From Methylobacterium mesophilicum SR1.6/6 (GTDB taxonomy: Bacteria > Pseudomonadota > Alphaproteobacteria > Rhizobiales > Beijerinckiaceae), in assembly GCF_000364445.2 (NCBI RefSeq), contig NZ_CP043538.1, positions 999,612 through 1,063,611 on the forward strand: a DNA stretch of 64,000 nucleotides, read 5' to 3'. Position numbers and translations under genes: made by a program. The notes below the pieces were generated by a model. That model searched no databases. It saw only the letters and a program-made list of their open reading frames with translations, and was not told the origin of the DNA. Below, piece by piece: positions 40,855-51,953 of the stretch (the first letter of the stretch is position 1; every line of letters begins with the position of its first letter).

Positions 40855-41780
40855 TCAGGCCTGCATGCCCCAGCGCTGGACGGTGCGGCGCTCGATGGTC
40901 TGGAAGATCAGGTTCTCGACCACGAGGCCGATCAGGATGACGGTGAGCAAGCCGGCGAACACGTTCGGGATGTCGAGCATGTTCTTGTTCTCGAAGATGA
41001 ACCAGCCCAGCCCCCCGCCCCGGACGACACGCCGAACACCAGCTCGGCCGCGATCAGGGTGCGCCACGCGAACGCCCAGCCGACCTTCAGGCCGGTCAGG
41101 ATCGAGGGGAACGCCGCCGGGATCAGGATCTTGCCGATCAGCCCCGGGCCCGACAGCCCGTAGTTGCGCCCGACCATCTTCAGCGTCCGGCTCACCGACA
41201 GGAAGCCCGAATGCGTGTTGAGCGCGATCGCCCAGGTCACCGAGTGCACCAGCACGAAGATCAGGCTGCCGTTGCCCAACCCGAACCAGATCAGCGCCAG
41301 CGGCAGCAGCGCGATCGCCGGCAAGGGATTGAACATCGACGTCAAGGTCTCGAGGAAGTCGGTCCCGATCCGCGACGCGATGGCGACGCCGGTGAGCAGC
41401 GTCGCCAGCGCGACGCCCGCGGCGTAGCCCATCAGCAGCACCTTCAGCGACACCCAGGCGCGCGCCGGCAGCGTGCCGTCCATGATGCCGCGCACGAACG
41501 CCTCCACGGTGGCGGTGAAGGTCGGGAACAAAAGGTCGTTGTCGAGGTAGCGCCCGTAGGCCTCCCAGATCCCGGCCAGCAGCGCCAGGATCAGCAGCTT
41601 GCGCAGCCACGCCTGGTTGTACAGCCGCTCGGCCCACGACAGCTTCTTCTCCACCACCGTGGCGCCGTGGGCGTGGCCGGTCTCGCGCACGATCTCGGGC
41701 CGGGGCGGGTCCGCAAGGGTGGGCCGCGGCGGCACCGTCCCCGGCCGGGGCGCGTCCGTCAGGGCTTGCGCGCTAGACAT
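40855..41780 (-). pseudogene. Taurine/sulfonate-type ABC permease interrupted by a one-base frameshift
   Basis: Both halves of an SsuC/TauC-type permease are present in different frames. Frame one, from ATG 41780, reads through Leu-Leu-Pro-Leu-Ala-Leu-Ile-Trp-Phe-Gly and the EAA loop to Glu-Leu-Val-Phe-Gly-Val-Ser-Ser-Gly-Ala-Gly-Gly. Frame two continues with Leu-Gly-Trp-Phe-Ile-Phe-Glu-Asn-Lys-Asn to the stop at 40855. The switch falls at a run of six C (41011-41016 on the plus strand), where one more base would restore the gene. This may be a real mutation or a homopolymer sequencing error. It overlaps the ATPase gene by eight bases. Confidence 0.8.
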
Positions 41781-42543
41781 TCTCCGCCTCCTGGATCTCC
41801 TCCGAGAACAGCATCTGCTGGATCCGGCCCTCCAGCCGCAGCGCCGCCTCCGGGCTGTCGGCGCTGTTGAGCTCGGCCTTGACCTCGCCCGGGTGCGGCG
41901 AGAGCAGCAGGATGCGCGAGCCGACCTTGATCGCCTCGGGGATCGAGTGGGTGACAAACAGCACGGTGAAGCGCGTGCCCTCCCACAGCGCCAGCAGCTC
42001 GTCCTGCATGCGCCGCCGCGTGAGCGCGTCGAGCGCCGCGAACGGCTCGTCCATCAGCAGGATGTCGGGCTCCATGGCCATGCCGCGGGCGATGGCCACG
42101 CGCTGCTTCATCCCGCCCGAGAGCGTGTGCGGATAGCTGTCGGCGAACTTGGTCAGGTTGACCTTGTCGATGTACAGGTTGGCCCGCTCCAGGGCCGCGC
42201 GGCCCTTCAGCCGGCCCGAGGCCTCGAGGGCAAACACCACGTTCTGCCGCACCGTCTTCCACGGCAGCAGCTGGTCGAACTCCTGGAACACCATCATCCG
42301 GTCGGGCCCGGGCTCGGTGACCGCCTGACCCTTCAGGCGGATCTCGCCTTCCGTCGGCGCCATGTAGCCGCCCACCGCCTTGAGCAGCGTCGACTTCCCG
42401 CAGCCCGACGGACCCAGAAGCACGAACCGGTCCCCCGGCCAGACCCGGAAGCTCACCCGGTAGGTGGCCGTGACGAGATGCTCGGGCGTCTTGTAGCGGA
42501 GCGTGACGCCGTCCACCTCCAGAAGAGGCTGACCCGTGTCCAT
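41773..42543 (-). CDS. Taurine/sulfonate-type ABC transporter ATP-binding protein
   Basis: A 256-residue ATPase of the SsuB/TauB family. Walker A is Gly-Pro-Ser-Gly-Cys-Gly-Lys-Ser-Thr near residues 38-46. The signature Leu-Ser-Gly-Gly-Met-Lys-Gln-Arg and Walker B Ile-Leu-Leu-Met-Asp-Glu-Pro-Phe-Ala-Ala-Leu-Asp are typical of this subgroup. It is the first gene of a two-gene unit with the frameshifted permease and lies next to the binding-protein operon. The upstream gap is shared with the chemoreceptor gene. Confidence 0.92.
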   Translation of the reverse strand: MDTGQPLLEVDGVTLRYKTPEHLVTATYRVSFRVWPGDRFVLLGPSGCGKSTLLKAVGGYMAPTEGEIRLKGQAVTEPGPDRMMVFQEFDQLLPWKTVRQNVVFALEASGRLKGRAALERANLYIDKVNLTKFADSYPHTLSGGMKQRVAIARGMAMEPDILLMDEPFAALDALTRRRMQDELLALWEGTRFTVLFVTHSIPEAIKVGSRILLLSPHPGEVKAELNSADSPEAALRLEGRIQQMLFSEEIQEAENV

Positions 42544-42932
42544 CCTTCCTCCCTGCCGCCGCGGCTTGGGCCACGTTTCGTTGGCGGCCCGGATATGGTC
42601 CGGGCTTCACGGAAATGTGTATCGGTCGCACTCGGAGGCTGTAAAGGCGCTCACGCCCCGCGCGGCCCGCTTTGCGCCGCATCTGTCACGGCGGCCGAAG
42701 ACGCTGTATCGACCATTAATATTCGTTTCTCGTCTAGTTTTCATATATTGAAGGCATTATTCAGATCACAATACTGCAAATGTTATAAGGTATTGATCTC
42801 TTCCGACTTAAGCCGCTCATTTAGCGATCACCGTGGAAGTATTTTCTTAAAAGGTATCTTTCATCAATTCGCCGCATGGTGATGCACGCAATCCGATTGG
42901 TTCGGATCGATAGAAATCTTCGGGGTCCCTCC
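42544..42932. promoter_or_regulatory. A/T-rich divergent promoter region between ATPase and chemoreceptor genes
   Basis: This 389-base gap contains a stretch from about 42710 to 42870 that is far richer in A and T than anything else in the window. It holds several possible -10 boxes, for example around TATATT at 42743 and TTATAA at 42783. I see no clear palindrome like those of the sulfonate operons. It must contain the promoters of the two divergent units. Confidence 0.5.
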
Positions 42933-44624
42933 ATGCGGTTTCAGTTATCCATCAAGGCATCCCTGATCGGAGCCTTCGGCTGTCTCGCCCTCATCGCCGC
43001 GGGACAGGGGACTCTCTCGCTGACCAAGCTGTCCGGCATCCGCTACTCTGTGAACGAGGTGACGAAGAACTGGCTGCCCTCGGTGCTGATCCTCGGAACG
43101 ATCCAGAACGACGTGGCCGACATCCGCGTCAAACAATTCCGCATGCTGACCTTCAACGTCACACCCGAGCAGCGTGCCGACAACCAGAACCTGCAGGCGA
43201 CTGCCATGGCCAAGCTCGCGGCCGACCGGGCGATCTACGAGCCCATGATCTCCTCGCCGGAGGAGCGGGCCCTGTGGGAGGCGTTCAGCGGGCTCTGGGC
43301 GCAGTACGAGGAATCCAACCGCGCGATGGCCCAGCTCCTCGAGCAGGGCCGGCCCGCGGAGGCGCTGGCGCTGATCGGCAGCCGCGCGCAGCTCGACCTG
43401 TACAATCGCATGCGCGAGGCCCTTGGGTCGGACGCGGAGCTGAACAACCGCAGCGCCCATCAGGAGACCAGCTCCGCCCTGACGCAGGCCGAGGCCGCCA
43501 TGGTCGCCGCCTACGTGGCGGTGGCGTTCGCGGTGGCGGCAGCGCTCGCGGCGTCCCTGTTCGGGATGCTGCGGGTCTCGCGTCCGATCACGGTCATCAC
43601 GCAGGCCATGGCGGTCCTGGCCCGCGGCGACGCGGCCGCCGCGGTGCCGTACCGGGACCGCCGGGACGAGATCGGCGCCATGGCGTCCGCCGTGCAGGTG
43701 TTCAAGGACAACCTGATCCGCACCCGGGCGCTGGAGGCGGAGACCGCCGAGGCGCGGCTCGCCGCCGAGGAGCAGCGCCGAAGTGGCATGCGCCAGATGG
43801 CCGACAGCTTCGAGCGGGCGGTCGGCGGCATCATCGGCCTCGTCTCGTCCTCCGCCACCGAGCTGCAGGCCACCGCGGGCTCGATGTCGGCCATGGCCAG
43901 CCAGACCTCGGCCCAGTCCACCACCGTGGCGGCGGCGGCCGAGGAGGCGGCCTCGAACGTCAACACGGTGGCGGCCGCGGCCGAGGAACTCGGCTCTTCC
44001 GTGCAGGAGATCGGCCGGCAGGTGGACGGCTCGGCCGACCTCGCCCGGCGCGCCGTGAGCGAGGTCGGCCGGACCGGCGCACTGGTGCAGGAACTGAGCG
44101 CGGCGGTCACCCGCATTGGCGACGTGGTCGGGCTGATCTCGTCGATCGCCGGGCAGACGAACCTGCTGGCGCTGAACGCCACCATCGAGGCCGCGCGGGC
44201 CGGCGCGGCGGGGCGCGGCTTCGCGGTGGTGGCCTCCGAGGTGAAGGCGCTCGCCGAGCAGACCGCCAGGGCCACCGAGGAGATCTCGGGCCAGATCAGC
44301 CGGGTCCAGGACTCGACCGGTCAGGCGGTCACGGCGATCGGCTCCATCACGGCGCGGATCCAGGAGATCAGCGGGGTGGCGACCACCATCGCGGCCGCCG
44401 TGGAGGAGCAGGGCGCGGCGACGCAGGAGATCGTCCGCAACGTCACGCAGGCGGCGCAGGGCACCGGTGCGGTGACCAGCACCATCACCGGGGTGGCGGG
44501 CGCCGCCGAGGAGACCGGGGCGGCGGCGAGCCAGGTGCTGGGCGCGGCCTCCGAGCTGTCGCGCCAGTCCGAGCACCTCGCCGCCGAGGTCGGGCGCTTC
44601 CTGGCGACCGTCCGGGCCGCCTGA
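42933..44624 (+). CDS. Methyl-accepting chemotaxis protein
   Basis: A 563-residue membrane chemoreceptor. There is a first membrane helix at about residues 8-28, a periplasmic four-helix-bundle-type sensor to about 190, a second helix at about 190-212, HAMP to about 265, and a signalling domain with the conserved hairpin tip [18 protein letters not shown]. I start at ATG 42933, just before helix 1; an ATG 57 bases upstream is possible. Neighbouring importers on both sides suggest a nutrient-sensing role; the ligand is unknown. Confidence 0.93.
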   Translation: MRFQLSIKASLIGAFGCLALIAAGQGTLSLTKLSGIRYSVNEVTKNWLPSVLILGTIQNDVADIRVKQFRMLTFNVTPEQRADNQNLQATAMAKLAADRAIYEPMISSPEERALWEAFSGLWAQYEESNRAMAQLLEQGRPAEALALIGSRAQLDLYNRMREALGSDAELNNRSAHQETSSALTQAEAAMVAAYVAVAFAVAAALAASLFGMLRVSRPITVITQAMAVLARGDAAAAVPYRDRRDEIGAMASAVQVFKDNLIRTRALEAETAEARLAAEEQRRSGMRQMADSFERAVGGIIGLVSSSATELQATAGSMSAMASQTSAQSTTVAAAAEEAASNVNTVAAAAEELGSSVQEIGRQVDGSADLARRAVSEVGRTGALVQELSAAVTRIGDVVGLISSIAGQTNLLALNATIEAARAGAAGRGFAVVASEVKALAEQTARATEEISGQISRVQDSTGQAVTAIGSITARIQEISGVATTIAAAVEEQGAATQEIVRNVTQAAQGTGAVTSTITGVAGAAEETGAAASQVLGAASELSRQSEHLAAEVGRFLATVRAA

Positions 44625-44660
44625 TGTCCTGGGCCGAGGGCATCCGGCTCAGGCCGGGTG

Positions 44661-45788
44661 TCACCACCGGCCCTTGAGCACCACGCCCTCCGCGGTGATC
44701 CTTTGGGCACCCGTCATGTGCTCGCCGCGGGTGTCGACGTAGTCGAAGGCGCCGTCGCGGACCGCCAGCACGGTGGCGTCGCCCAGCGCCCCGACCTTCA
44801 GGGTGCCGTACTCCATGCGCTTGAGCGCCACCGCGGCGTTCACCGTGGAGGCGGCGATGACGTCGGTGAGGCTCATGCCGAGGCAGAGCATCTTCGACAT
44901 GGTGGTGACCTGATCGAAGGCCGGCCCCTCGATGCAGAGCTGGTGCACGTCGGACGAGATCGTGTCCGGCAGGAAGCCGCCGGCCAGCATGGCCCGGGCG
45001 GTCTTGAAGGCGAACGAGCCCTTGCCGTGGCCGATGTCGAACAGCACGCCCCGCGCCCGCGCCTCGCGGAGCGCCGGCTTCACCGCTCCTTGAGCGGTCA
45101 CCGGCGAATTCGGGAAGGGCCGGAAGGCGTGGGTCAGCACGTCGCCGGGGCGGAGCATCGCCAGCACCTGCTCGTAGCTCGGCGGCGGCTCGTCGATATG
45201 GGCCATGAGCGGCAGGCCGGTCTCCTCCGCCACCTGCAGGGCGATGTCCAGCGGCGCGGTGCCCTGGTCGCCCGAGGCGTGGCGCCCGACCCGGACCTTG
45301 ATGCCGACGATCACGTCCCGGTTGGCCTCGGCGACCTCGACCGCCTCCCGGGGCGCCATGAGCCGCGGGTCCTCGCTCTCGCCGACCATGACGGTCTTCG
45401 AGAAGCCGAAGATGCCCGCGAAGGAGACGTGCAGGTAGGCGAGGATCCGCGCCTGCGACCGCTCGATCACGTGACTGCGGAAGCCCGCGAAATTGCCCGG
45501 CCCGGCGCTGCCGGTATCGACCGAGGTGGTGACCCCGGAGGTCCGGCAGAATGCGTCGGCGTCGATGCCGAGCGAGGTGCCGCCCCAGTAGACATGGGTG
45601 TGCAGGTCGATCAGGCCCGGCGCGACGATGGCGCCGTCCATGTCGCGGACCTGCGTGCCCGGTCCCGCCGGCAGGTCGCGGCCGAAGCCCGAGACGCGGC
45701 CGTCCGCGAAGGCGACGTCGCAGATTCCGTCGTGGTTCTGCGACGGGTCGATGACCCGCGCGCCCTTCAGGATGAGGTCGTGCGGCAC
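44661..45788 (-). CDS. Amidohydrolase/deacetylase family metalloenzyme
   Basis: A 375-residue amidohydrolase-superfamily protein. Metal ligands are Asp-Leu-His-Thr-His, a Lys likely to be carbamylated in Val-Gly-Ile-Lys-Val, His in Ala-His-Ile-Asp-Glu and Leu-Thr-His-Ala-Phe, and Asp in Ser-Ser-Asp-Val-His. The closest group I recall is the Atu3266/EF_0837 type, one member of which hydrolyses acetyl-(R)-mandelate. Start is GTG with GGAG upstream. It is the last gene of the Dpp-type operon, 37 bases after the second ATPase gene, so it likely opens an amide or ester in an imported compound. Confidence 0.88.
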   Translation of the reverse strand: MPHDLILKGARVIDPSQNHDGICDVAFADGRVSGFGRDLPAGPGTQVRDMDGAIVAPGLIDLHTHVYWGGTSLGIDADAFCRTSGVTTSVDTGSAGPGNFAGFRSHVIERSQARILAYLHVSFAGIFGFSKTVMVGESEDPRLMAPREAVEVAEANRDVIVGIKVRVGRHASGDQGTAPLDIALQVAEETGLPLMAHIDEPPPSYEQVLAMLRPGDVLTHAFRPFPNSPVTAQGAVKPALREARARGVLFDIGHGKGSFAFKTARAMLAGGFLPDTISSDVHQLCIEGPAFDQVTTMSKMLCLGMSLTDVIAASTVNAAVALKRMEYGTLKVGALGDATVLAVRDGAFDYVDTRGEHMTGAQRITAEGVVLKGRW

Positions 45789-45825
45789 GGAAGGCTCCGG
45801 ATGTGTTTCGCGGGACGCTCAACCG

Positions 45826-46832
<1,007 letters not shown>

Positions 46833-46836
<4 letters not shown>

Positions 46837-47843
46837 GCCGCGAGGGCGTCCTTCGGCGCGTAGTGGCAGGCGGCGAGGTGGCCCGGCGCCTTCGGCTCCA
46901 GGGCCGGGGCGTAGGCGCGGCACAGGTCGGTGACCTCCGGGCAGCGCCCGGCGAAGACGCAGCCCTCGATCCGGCCCTTCAGGCTCGGCACCATGCCGGG
47001 GATCTCGGCGAGCCGCGCGTCGGCCCCGTGCTCGACCGCGCCGAGCTTCGGTACCGCCCCCATCAGGCCGCGGGTGTAGGGGTGGCGCGGCGCCCGGAAC
47101 AGGTCGCGGACCGGCGCCTCCTCGACCTTGCGGCCGGCATACATCACCACCACCCGGTCGGCGACCTCGGCCACCACGCCGAGATCGTGGGTGATCAGCA
47201 TGATGGCGGCGCCGACCCGGGCCTTCAGGTCGCGCATCAGGTCGAGGATCTGGGCCTGGATGGTCACGTCCAGCGCCGTGGTCGGCTCGTCGGCGATCAG
47301 GAGCTTGGGCGAGCAGGCGAGCGCGATGGCGATCATCACCCGCTGGCGCATGCCGCCGGAGAGCTGGTGCGGGTATTCCCGCACCCGGCGCTTCGGCTCG
47401 GGGATGCCGACCAGCGTCAGCATCTCCACGGCCCGCGCCTCGGCCTCGCGCCGGCCGAGGCCCTGGTGCAGGCGCAGGGTCTCGCCGATCTGGCGGCCGA
47501 CCGTCAGCACCGGGTTCAGCGAGGTCATCGGCTCCTGGAAGATCACGCTGATGTCGTTGCCGCGGATCTTGCGCATGGCGCTGTTGGGCAGGTCGAGGAG
47601 GTTCCTGCCCTCGAACTTGATGGCGCCGGCGATGCGGGCCGGCGGCTCGGGCAGGAGCCGCAGGATCGACATCGAGGTCACCGACTTGCCGCAGCCGGAC
47701 TCGCCCACGATCGCCAGGGTCTCGCCCGACTGGATCGCGAACGAGACCCCGTCCACCGCCCGGTTCACCCCGTCGGGGGTGCGGAAATGGACCTGCAGGT
47801 TCTCGATCGACAGGAGGGGGGTGCCGCTCACGCCGGTGCTCAT
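46833..47843 (-). CDS. Oligopeptide ABC transporter ATP-binding protein DppD/OppD type
   Basis: A 336-residue ATPase with Walker A [19 protein letters not shown], signature Leu-Ser-Gly-Gly-Met-Arg-Gln-Arg, Walker B Leu-Ile-Ala-Asp-Glu-Pro-Thr-Thr and the C-terminal cysteine segment of the family. Start and stop overlap neighbours on both sides, so the operon is tightly coupled. Confidence 0.95.
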
Positions 47844-48817
47844 CAGACGTCCTTGGCCATGCGGGGATCGAGGGCGTCGCGCAGGCCGTCGCCGACGAGG
47901 TTCACGGCGAGCACCGTCATCGAGAGGAAGATGGCCGGGAACAGGATGATGTAGAACTTCACCTGCCAGAGCGCCCGGCCCTCGGCCATGATGTTGCCCC
48001 AAGACGGCGTCGAGGGCGGGACGCCCGCGCCGATGAACGACAGGATCGCCTCCGTGATCATCGCGGAGGCGCAGATGTAGGTCGCCTGCACGGTCATGGG
48101 CGCCAGCGTGTTGGGCAGGATGTGGCGCCAGATGATCGCCGGCATCCGGGTGCCGGTGGTCACGGCCGCCTCGACGTAGGGTTGTTCGCGCAGCGACAGC
48201 ACCACGCCGCGCACGAGGCGGGCGACGCGGGGGATCTCCGCGATGGTGATGGCGATGATGACGTTCTGGACCGAGCCGCGGGTCAGCGCCATCAGCGCGA
48301 TGGCGAGCAGGATCGGCGGGATCGACATCATGCCGTCGACGACCCGCATGACGATCCCGTCGAGCCAGCGCACCATGCCGGAGACGAGCCCGACCGCCAG
48401 CCCGGCGACCGAGGCGAGGAACGCCACCGAGAAGCCCACCAGCAGCGAGACCCGCGCCCCGTAGACCACCCGCGAGTAGACGTCGCGGCCGAGCATGTCG
48501 GTGCCGAACCAGTATTGCGCGGACGGCACCCGGGTGCGCTTGGCGGGCGCCAGGGCGGTCGGGTCGACGGTGCCGAGATAGGGAGCCAGCACCGCCATCA
48601 GGAAGACGATGAGGAGCAGCACGCCGCCGACCACGATGGTGGGGTTGCGGCGCACGTAGGTCCAGACCGGGCCGCGGCGCTTGCGGGCCGGGATGACGTC
48701 CGGCAGCGGCGCCGCGACGGCGAGGCCGGGCGGCGGTGCTGCCTTGGCGGTCACGCCCTCGGGCGGGGCGCCCGCCGGCGGGGCGTGGTCGGGGAAGGGC
48801 GCGACGGTCGCGGTCAA
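47843..48817 (-). CDS. Oligopeptide ABC transporter permease DppC/OppC type
   Basis: A 324-residue permease. A proline/alanine-rich cytoplasmic tail of about 60 residues precedes the first helix; then come [10 protein letters not shown] and five more helices, with the EAA loop Glu-Ala-Ala-Val-Thr-Thr-Gly. The start is taken as TTG 48817, which shares bases with the dppB-type stop (TTGA) and has GAGGA upstream; a GTG about 20 residues later is possible. It pairs with the permease encoded at 48814-49755. Confidence 0.9.
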   Translation of the reverse strand: MTATVAPFPDHAPPAGAPPEGVTAKAAPPPGLAVAAPLPDVIPARKRRGPVWTYVRRNPTIVVGGVLLLIVFLMAVLAPYLGTVDPTALAPAKRTRVPSAQYWFGTDMLGRDVYSRVVYGARVSLLVGFSVAFLASVAGLAVGLVSGMVRWLDGIVMRVVDGMMSIPPILLAIALMALTRGSVQNVIIAITIAEIPRVARLVRGVVLSLREQPYVEAAVTTGTRMPAIIWRHILPNTLAPMTVQATYICASAMITEAILSFIGAGVPPSTPSWGNIMAEGRALWQVKFYIILFPAIFLSMTVLAVNLVGDGLRDALDPRMAKDV

Positions 48818-49755
48818 TAGCGGATCCTCGGGTCGAGCACGGTGTAGAAGAGGTCGATGGCGAGGTTCACGAGCACGTAGACGAAGCTGAACAGCAGCAC
48901 GACGCCCTGGATGACCGGGTAGTCGCGCCGCAGGATCGCGTCGACGGTGAGGCGCCCGAGGCCGGGGATGGCGAAGACCGTCTCGGTCACCACCGCGCCG
49001 CCGATCAGCAGGGCGATGCCGATGCCGATGACGGTGACGATCGGCACCGCGGCGTTCTTGAGGGCGTGGACGAACAGGACCGGCCCCTGCGACAGCCCCT
49101 TGGCCCGGGCGGTGCGCACGTAATCCTGGCTCAGCACGTCGAGCATGGTGGCCCGCGTCACCCGGGCGATCAGCGCGATGTAGACGAGGCCGAGCGTCAC
49201 CGCCGGCAGGATCAGGTTGGACAGCCAGGGCCAGAGCCCCTGCTCGATCGGCGTATAGCCCTGGACGGGCAGCCAGCCGAGTTCGAGGGCGAAGACGTAG
49301 GCCAGGATGTAGCCGACCACGAAGACCGGCACCGAGAAGCCCGTCACGGCGAGCCCCATGACGAGGCGGTCGATCAGGCTGCCGGCCTTCCAGGCGGCGA
49401 CGACGCCCAGCGGCACCGCCACCACGATGGCGAAGACCAGGGTGACGAGCATCAGCGAGACGGTGGGCTGCACCCGCTGGCCGATCATGGTGGTGACCGG
49501 CAGGTTGGTGAAGATCGAGGTGCCGAGATCCCCGTGGAGGATCTGCCAGGACCATTCCCAGAACCGCACCAGGAACGGCCGGTCGAGGCCGAGCGTGGCG
49601 CGGATGCGGGCGACGTCGTCGGGCGTCGCCTGGTCGCCCGCGATGATCGCCGCCGGGTCGCCGGGGGCGAAATAGAGGAGGCTGAAGACGAACAGCCCGA
49701 CCACCGCCATGACCGGGATGGTGGCGAGGATGCGCCTGCCGATATAGCCGAGCAT
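48814..49755 (-). CDS. Oligopeptide ABC transporter permease DppB/OppB type
   Basis: A 313-residue permease with six hydrophobic helices. Typical features are Tyr-Ile-Gly-Arg-Arg-Ile-Leu at the start, Pro-Gly-Asp-Pro-Ala near residue 35, and the EAA loop [10 protein letters not shown]. A gap of 115 bases, containing a GC-rich repeat, separates it from the binding-protein gene upstream. Confidence 0.94.
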   Translation of the reverse strand: MLGYIGRRILATIPVMAVVGLFVFSLLYFAPGDPAAIIAGDQATPDDVARIRATLGLDRPFLVRFWEWSWQILHGDLGTSIFTNLPVTTMIGQRVQPTVSLMLVTLVFAIVVAVPLGVVAAWKAGSLIDRLVMGLAVTGFSVPVFVVGYILAYVFALELGWLPVQGYTPIEQGLWPWLSNLILPAVTLGLVYIALIARVTRATMLDVLSQDYVRTARAKGLSQGPVLFVHALKNAAVPIVTVIGIGIALLIGGAVVTETVFAIPGLGRLTVDAILRRDYPVIQGVVLLFSFVYVLVNLAIDLFYTVLDPRIRY

Positions 49756-49803
49756 GGGGCCTCGCTAGGGCGTGGGCGAGAGGGACTGAAGGGCTCGACG
49801 CAT

Positions 49804-49831
49804 CCCCCTCCCCCGCAGAGGGGGGAGGGAG
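49804..49831. repeat. 28-base GC-rich inverted-repeat core, exact copy at 51833
   Basis: The run CCCCCTCCCCCGCAGAGG and the following ten bases are repeated without a mismatch at 51833-51860. The sequence can fold on itself (C-rich half against G-rich half). It lies between the binding-protein and permease genes of the Dpp-type operon and could influence the relative amounts of their messages. Confidence 0.8.
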
Positions 49832-49870
49832 CCCGCACCAGGCGTGCCGACCCGACCATCACCCGCCCCC

Positions 49871-51457
49871 TCACGCCTTCGACACGCCCCAGGTGAAGGG
49901 GATCGGCCCCTTCACGATGCCCGAGACGTTCTTCCGCCACGCCTGGTAGCCGAGGAAGAACCCGGTCGGGACGTAGACCACGCCCTCGCAGGCGGCGGCG
50001 TTGACCTTGTCGATGGCGGCCTTCTCGGCGGCCGGATCGGCGGCATCGAACCACTCGGCGATGGCGGTCTCCACCGGCGGGATGTTCGGCCAGCCGAACC
50101 ACGCCTTGTCGCCGCTCGCCCGCACCGCCGGGTAGCCGGCCGGGTTGATGGTGTCGGCGCCGGCGTGCCACGTGTGGAACATGTTCCAGCCGCCCTGGGA
50201 CGGCGGCGCCTTGGAGGTCCGCCGGGTGCCGGTGGTGCCCCAGTCGGTGGCGACGAAGTCGACGTTGAAGCCCATCTGCTTCAGCAGGTCGGCGGTGATG
50301 TCGCCCTGCGCCTTGGTGATCCCCTGGTCCTGGGCCACGATGCAGACCACCGGCTCGCCCTTGTAGCCGGCTTCCTTGAGCAGCTTCTGGCCGAGCTTGA
50401 TGTCGCCCTTGCCGACATTCTCGCCGCCCGCCTCGCTGTAGAGCGCCGTGCCGGGGGTGAAGAAGCCCGGCAGCTTCTTCCACAGGCTGTCGTCGTCGCC
50501 GACGATCGCCCGCATGTAATCCTCTTGGCTCATCGCGGTCATGACCGCCTGCCGGATCTTCGGATTGTCGAAGGGCGGGTACAGGTGGTTCATCCGGAAC
50601 GACCCGATATTGCCCAGCGGGTCGGCGATATCGACGTTGAGGTTGGCGTTCTTGCGCAGGAGCGGGACGAGGTCGGAGATCGGGTTCTCCCACCAGTCGA
50701 CTTCGCCGTTCTGCAGGGCCGCCGAGGCGGTGGCCGCGTCCGGCATGATCACCCACTCGACCCGGTCGACCAGCATGCGCTTGCCCCCGGCGAGCCAGGA
50801 ATTCGGCTCGTCCCGGGGCTTGTAGTCGGCAAACGTCTCGAACACCGCCCGGGCGCCGGGCACCCACTCGTTGCGCACGAACTTCATCGGACCCGAGCCG
50901 ACATACTCTGTGATCTGGGTGAACGGGTCGGTCTTGGCGATCCGCTCCGGCATCATCAGCGCCATCGGGGCGTTGGTCTTGCCGAGCGCGTAGAGGAGTT
51001 TCGGGAACGGCTTCTTGAGGCGCCAGCGGAAGGTCCGGTCGTCGGTCGCCGCGAGTTCGTCCTGGACGCCGCGGATCATGATGCCGATCGGGTCGCGGGC
51101 CATCCAGCGGTTGAGGCTCGCCACGATGTCCTTCGCCTGCACCGGCTCGCCGTCATGCCACTTGAGGCCGGGCCGCAGCCGGAAGGTCCAGGTCAGCTTG
51201 TCGCCCGAGACCTCCTCGGACTCGACCATCTGGCGCTGCGGCTTCAACTGGTCGTCGACGCCGTACAGCATGTCCCAGACGAGGGTGCCGGCGTTGCGCA
51301 CCACGTACTGGGTCCCCCAGATGGGATCGAAATTGGCGAGGTTCGCCTGGGGCACGAAGCGCAGCACCTTGGCGCCCTGCGCCAGCGCCGGCCGCGCGAG
51401 TTGCGGCGCAGCCATACCGAGCGCAGCCGAGCCCTTGAGAAAGGTCCTGCGGTCCAT
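49871..51457 (-). CDS. Oligopeptide-type ABC binding protein (SBP family 5)
   Basis: A 528-residue periplasmic binding protein. The Tat signal is Asp-Arg-Arg-Thr-Phe-Leu-Lys-Gly, with cleavage expected after Ala-Leu-Ala. Family features include Trp-His-Asp-Gly-Glu-Pro-Val and Ala-Lys-Asp-Ile-Val-Ala-Ser-Leu. ATG 51457 is chosen because it begins exactly at the Tat motif and has GGGAGA upstream. It is the first gene of the operon with two permeases, two ATPases and the amidohydrolase. Ligand could be a peptide or another amide; unknown. Confidence 0.93.
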   Translation of the reverse strand: MDRRTFLKGSAALGMAAPQLARPALAQGAKVLRFVPQANLANFDPIWGTQYVVRNAGTLVWDMLYGVDDQLKPQRQMVESEEVSGDKLTWTFRLRPGLKWHDGEPVQAKDIVASLNRWMARDPIGIMIRGVQDELAATDDRTFRWRLKKPFPKLLYALGKTNAPMALMMPERIAKTDPFTQITEYVGSGPMKFVRNEWVPGARAVFETFADYKPRDEPNSWLAGGKRMLVDRVEWVIMPDAATASAALQNGEVDWWENPISDLVPLLRKNANLNVDIADPLGNIGSFRMNHLYPPFDNPKIRQAVMTAMSQEDYMRAIVGDDDSLWKKLPGFFTPGTALYSEAGGENVGKGDIKLGQKLLKEAGYKGEPVVCIVAQDQGITKAQGDITADLLKQMGFNVDFVATDWGTTGTRRTSKAPPSQGGWNMFHTWHAGADTINPAGYPAVRASGDKAWFGWPNIPPVETAIAEWFDAADPAAEKAAIDKVNAAACEGVVYVPTGFFLGYQAWRKNVSGIVKGPIPFTWGVSKA

Positions 51458-51953
51458 CGTCGTCTCCCTGGCGGTGCGGATCTCAAGCATCGGCCGCCGG
51501 CCCGCACCTTGCGGGCGAGTTTGAACAATTCTTAAGCAGAGGCGCAATGGCCCGGCGTGACAACGGGGCCCGGGCAAGCGTCCGCGCGGCCGTCGGACGG
51601 ACGGCGTGGGGACTGGCGCGGGCGGCAGGTGGGGTCAGCGGGCTCACGGCGCGCCTCACGCAAACCCCGCGCCAGCACGGCCGCGAGTGCGTTATGTATT
51701 CAGGATGACCAAGGGATCATCGGCGCGCGGCGTGGGGCTTTACAGGCGACGGACCGCGACCGGCCCTTCTCCCGAGCGGACTACGCTGTTCGCACATCTC
51801 GATCAGGAACAGGCACACACAGCTCCGCTGCTCCCCCTCCCCCGCAGAGGGGGGAGGGAGACCTGCGGAGCCGTCTTGTCCGCTCTCAGAGGAGGTGTGT
51901 GAACAGCGAAGCCGACACGGGAGAGGGAACCCACGCTGCGTTCCGCGGCCGCC
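51458..51953. other. Intergenic region with repeats, no gene seen
   Basis: About 500 bases between the binding-protein gene and phaZ. It contains the inverted-repeat element at 51785-51907. The start of the gap must hold the promoter of the leftward Dpp-type operon. No coding sequence, tRNA or terminator could be supported. Confidence 0.5.
51785..51907. repeat. Extragenic element bounded by 16-base inverted repeats
   Basis: GCTGTTCGCACATCTC at 51785-51800 pairs with GAGGTGTGTGAACAGC at 51892-51907 in 14 of 16 positions. Inside lies the 28-base GC-rich core (51833-51860) that also occurs at 49804. The TTC-CACA ends resemble those of the element at 30955-31170, so these are probably members of one dispersed family. 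Confidence 0.75.

Noticed and set aside
49804..51860. Insertion sequence ends flanking the binding-protein gene
   Set aside because: The identical 28-base cores are extragenic palindromes; there is no transposase or target duplication between them, and the binding protein belongs to its operon.
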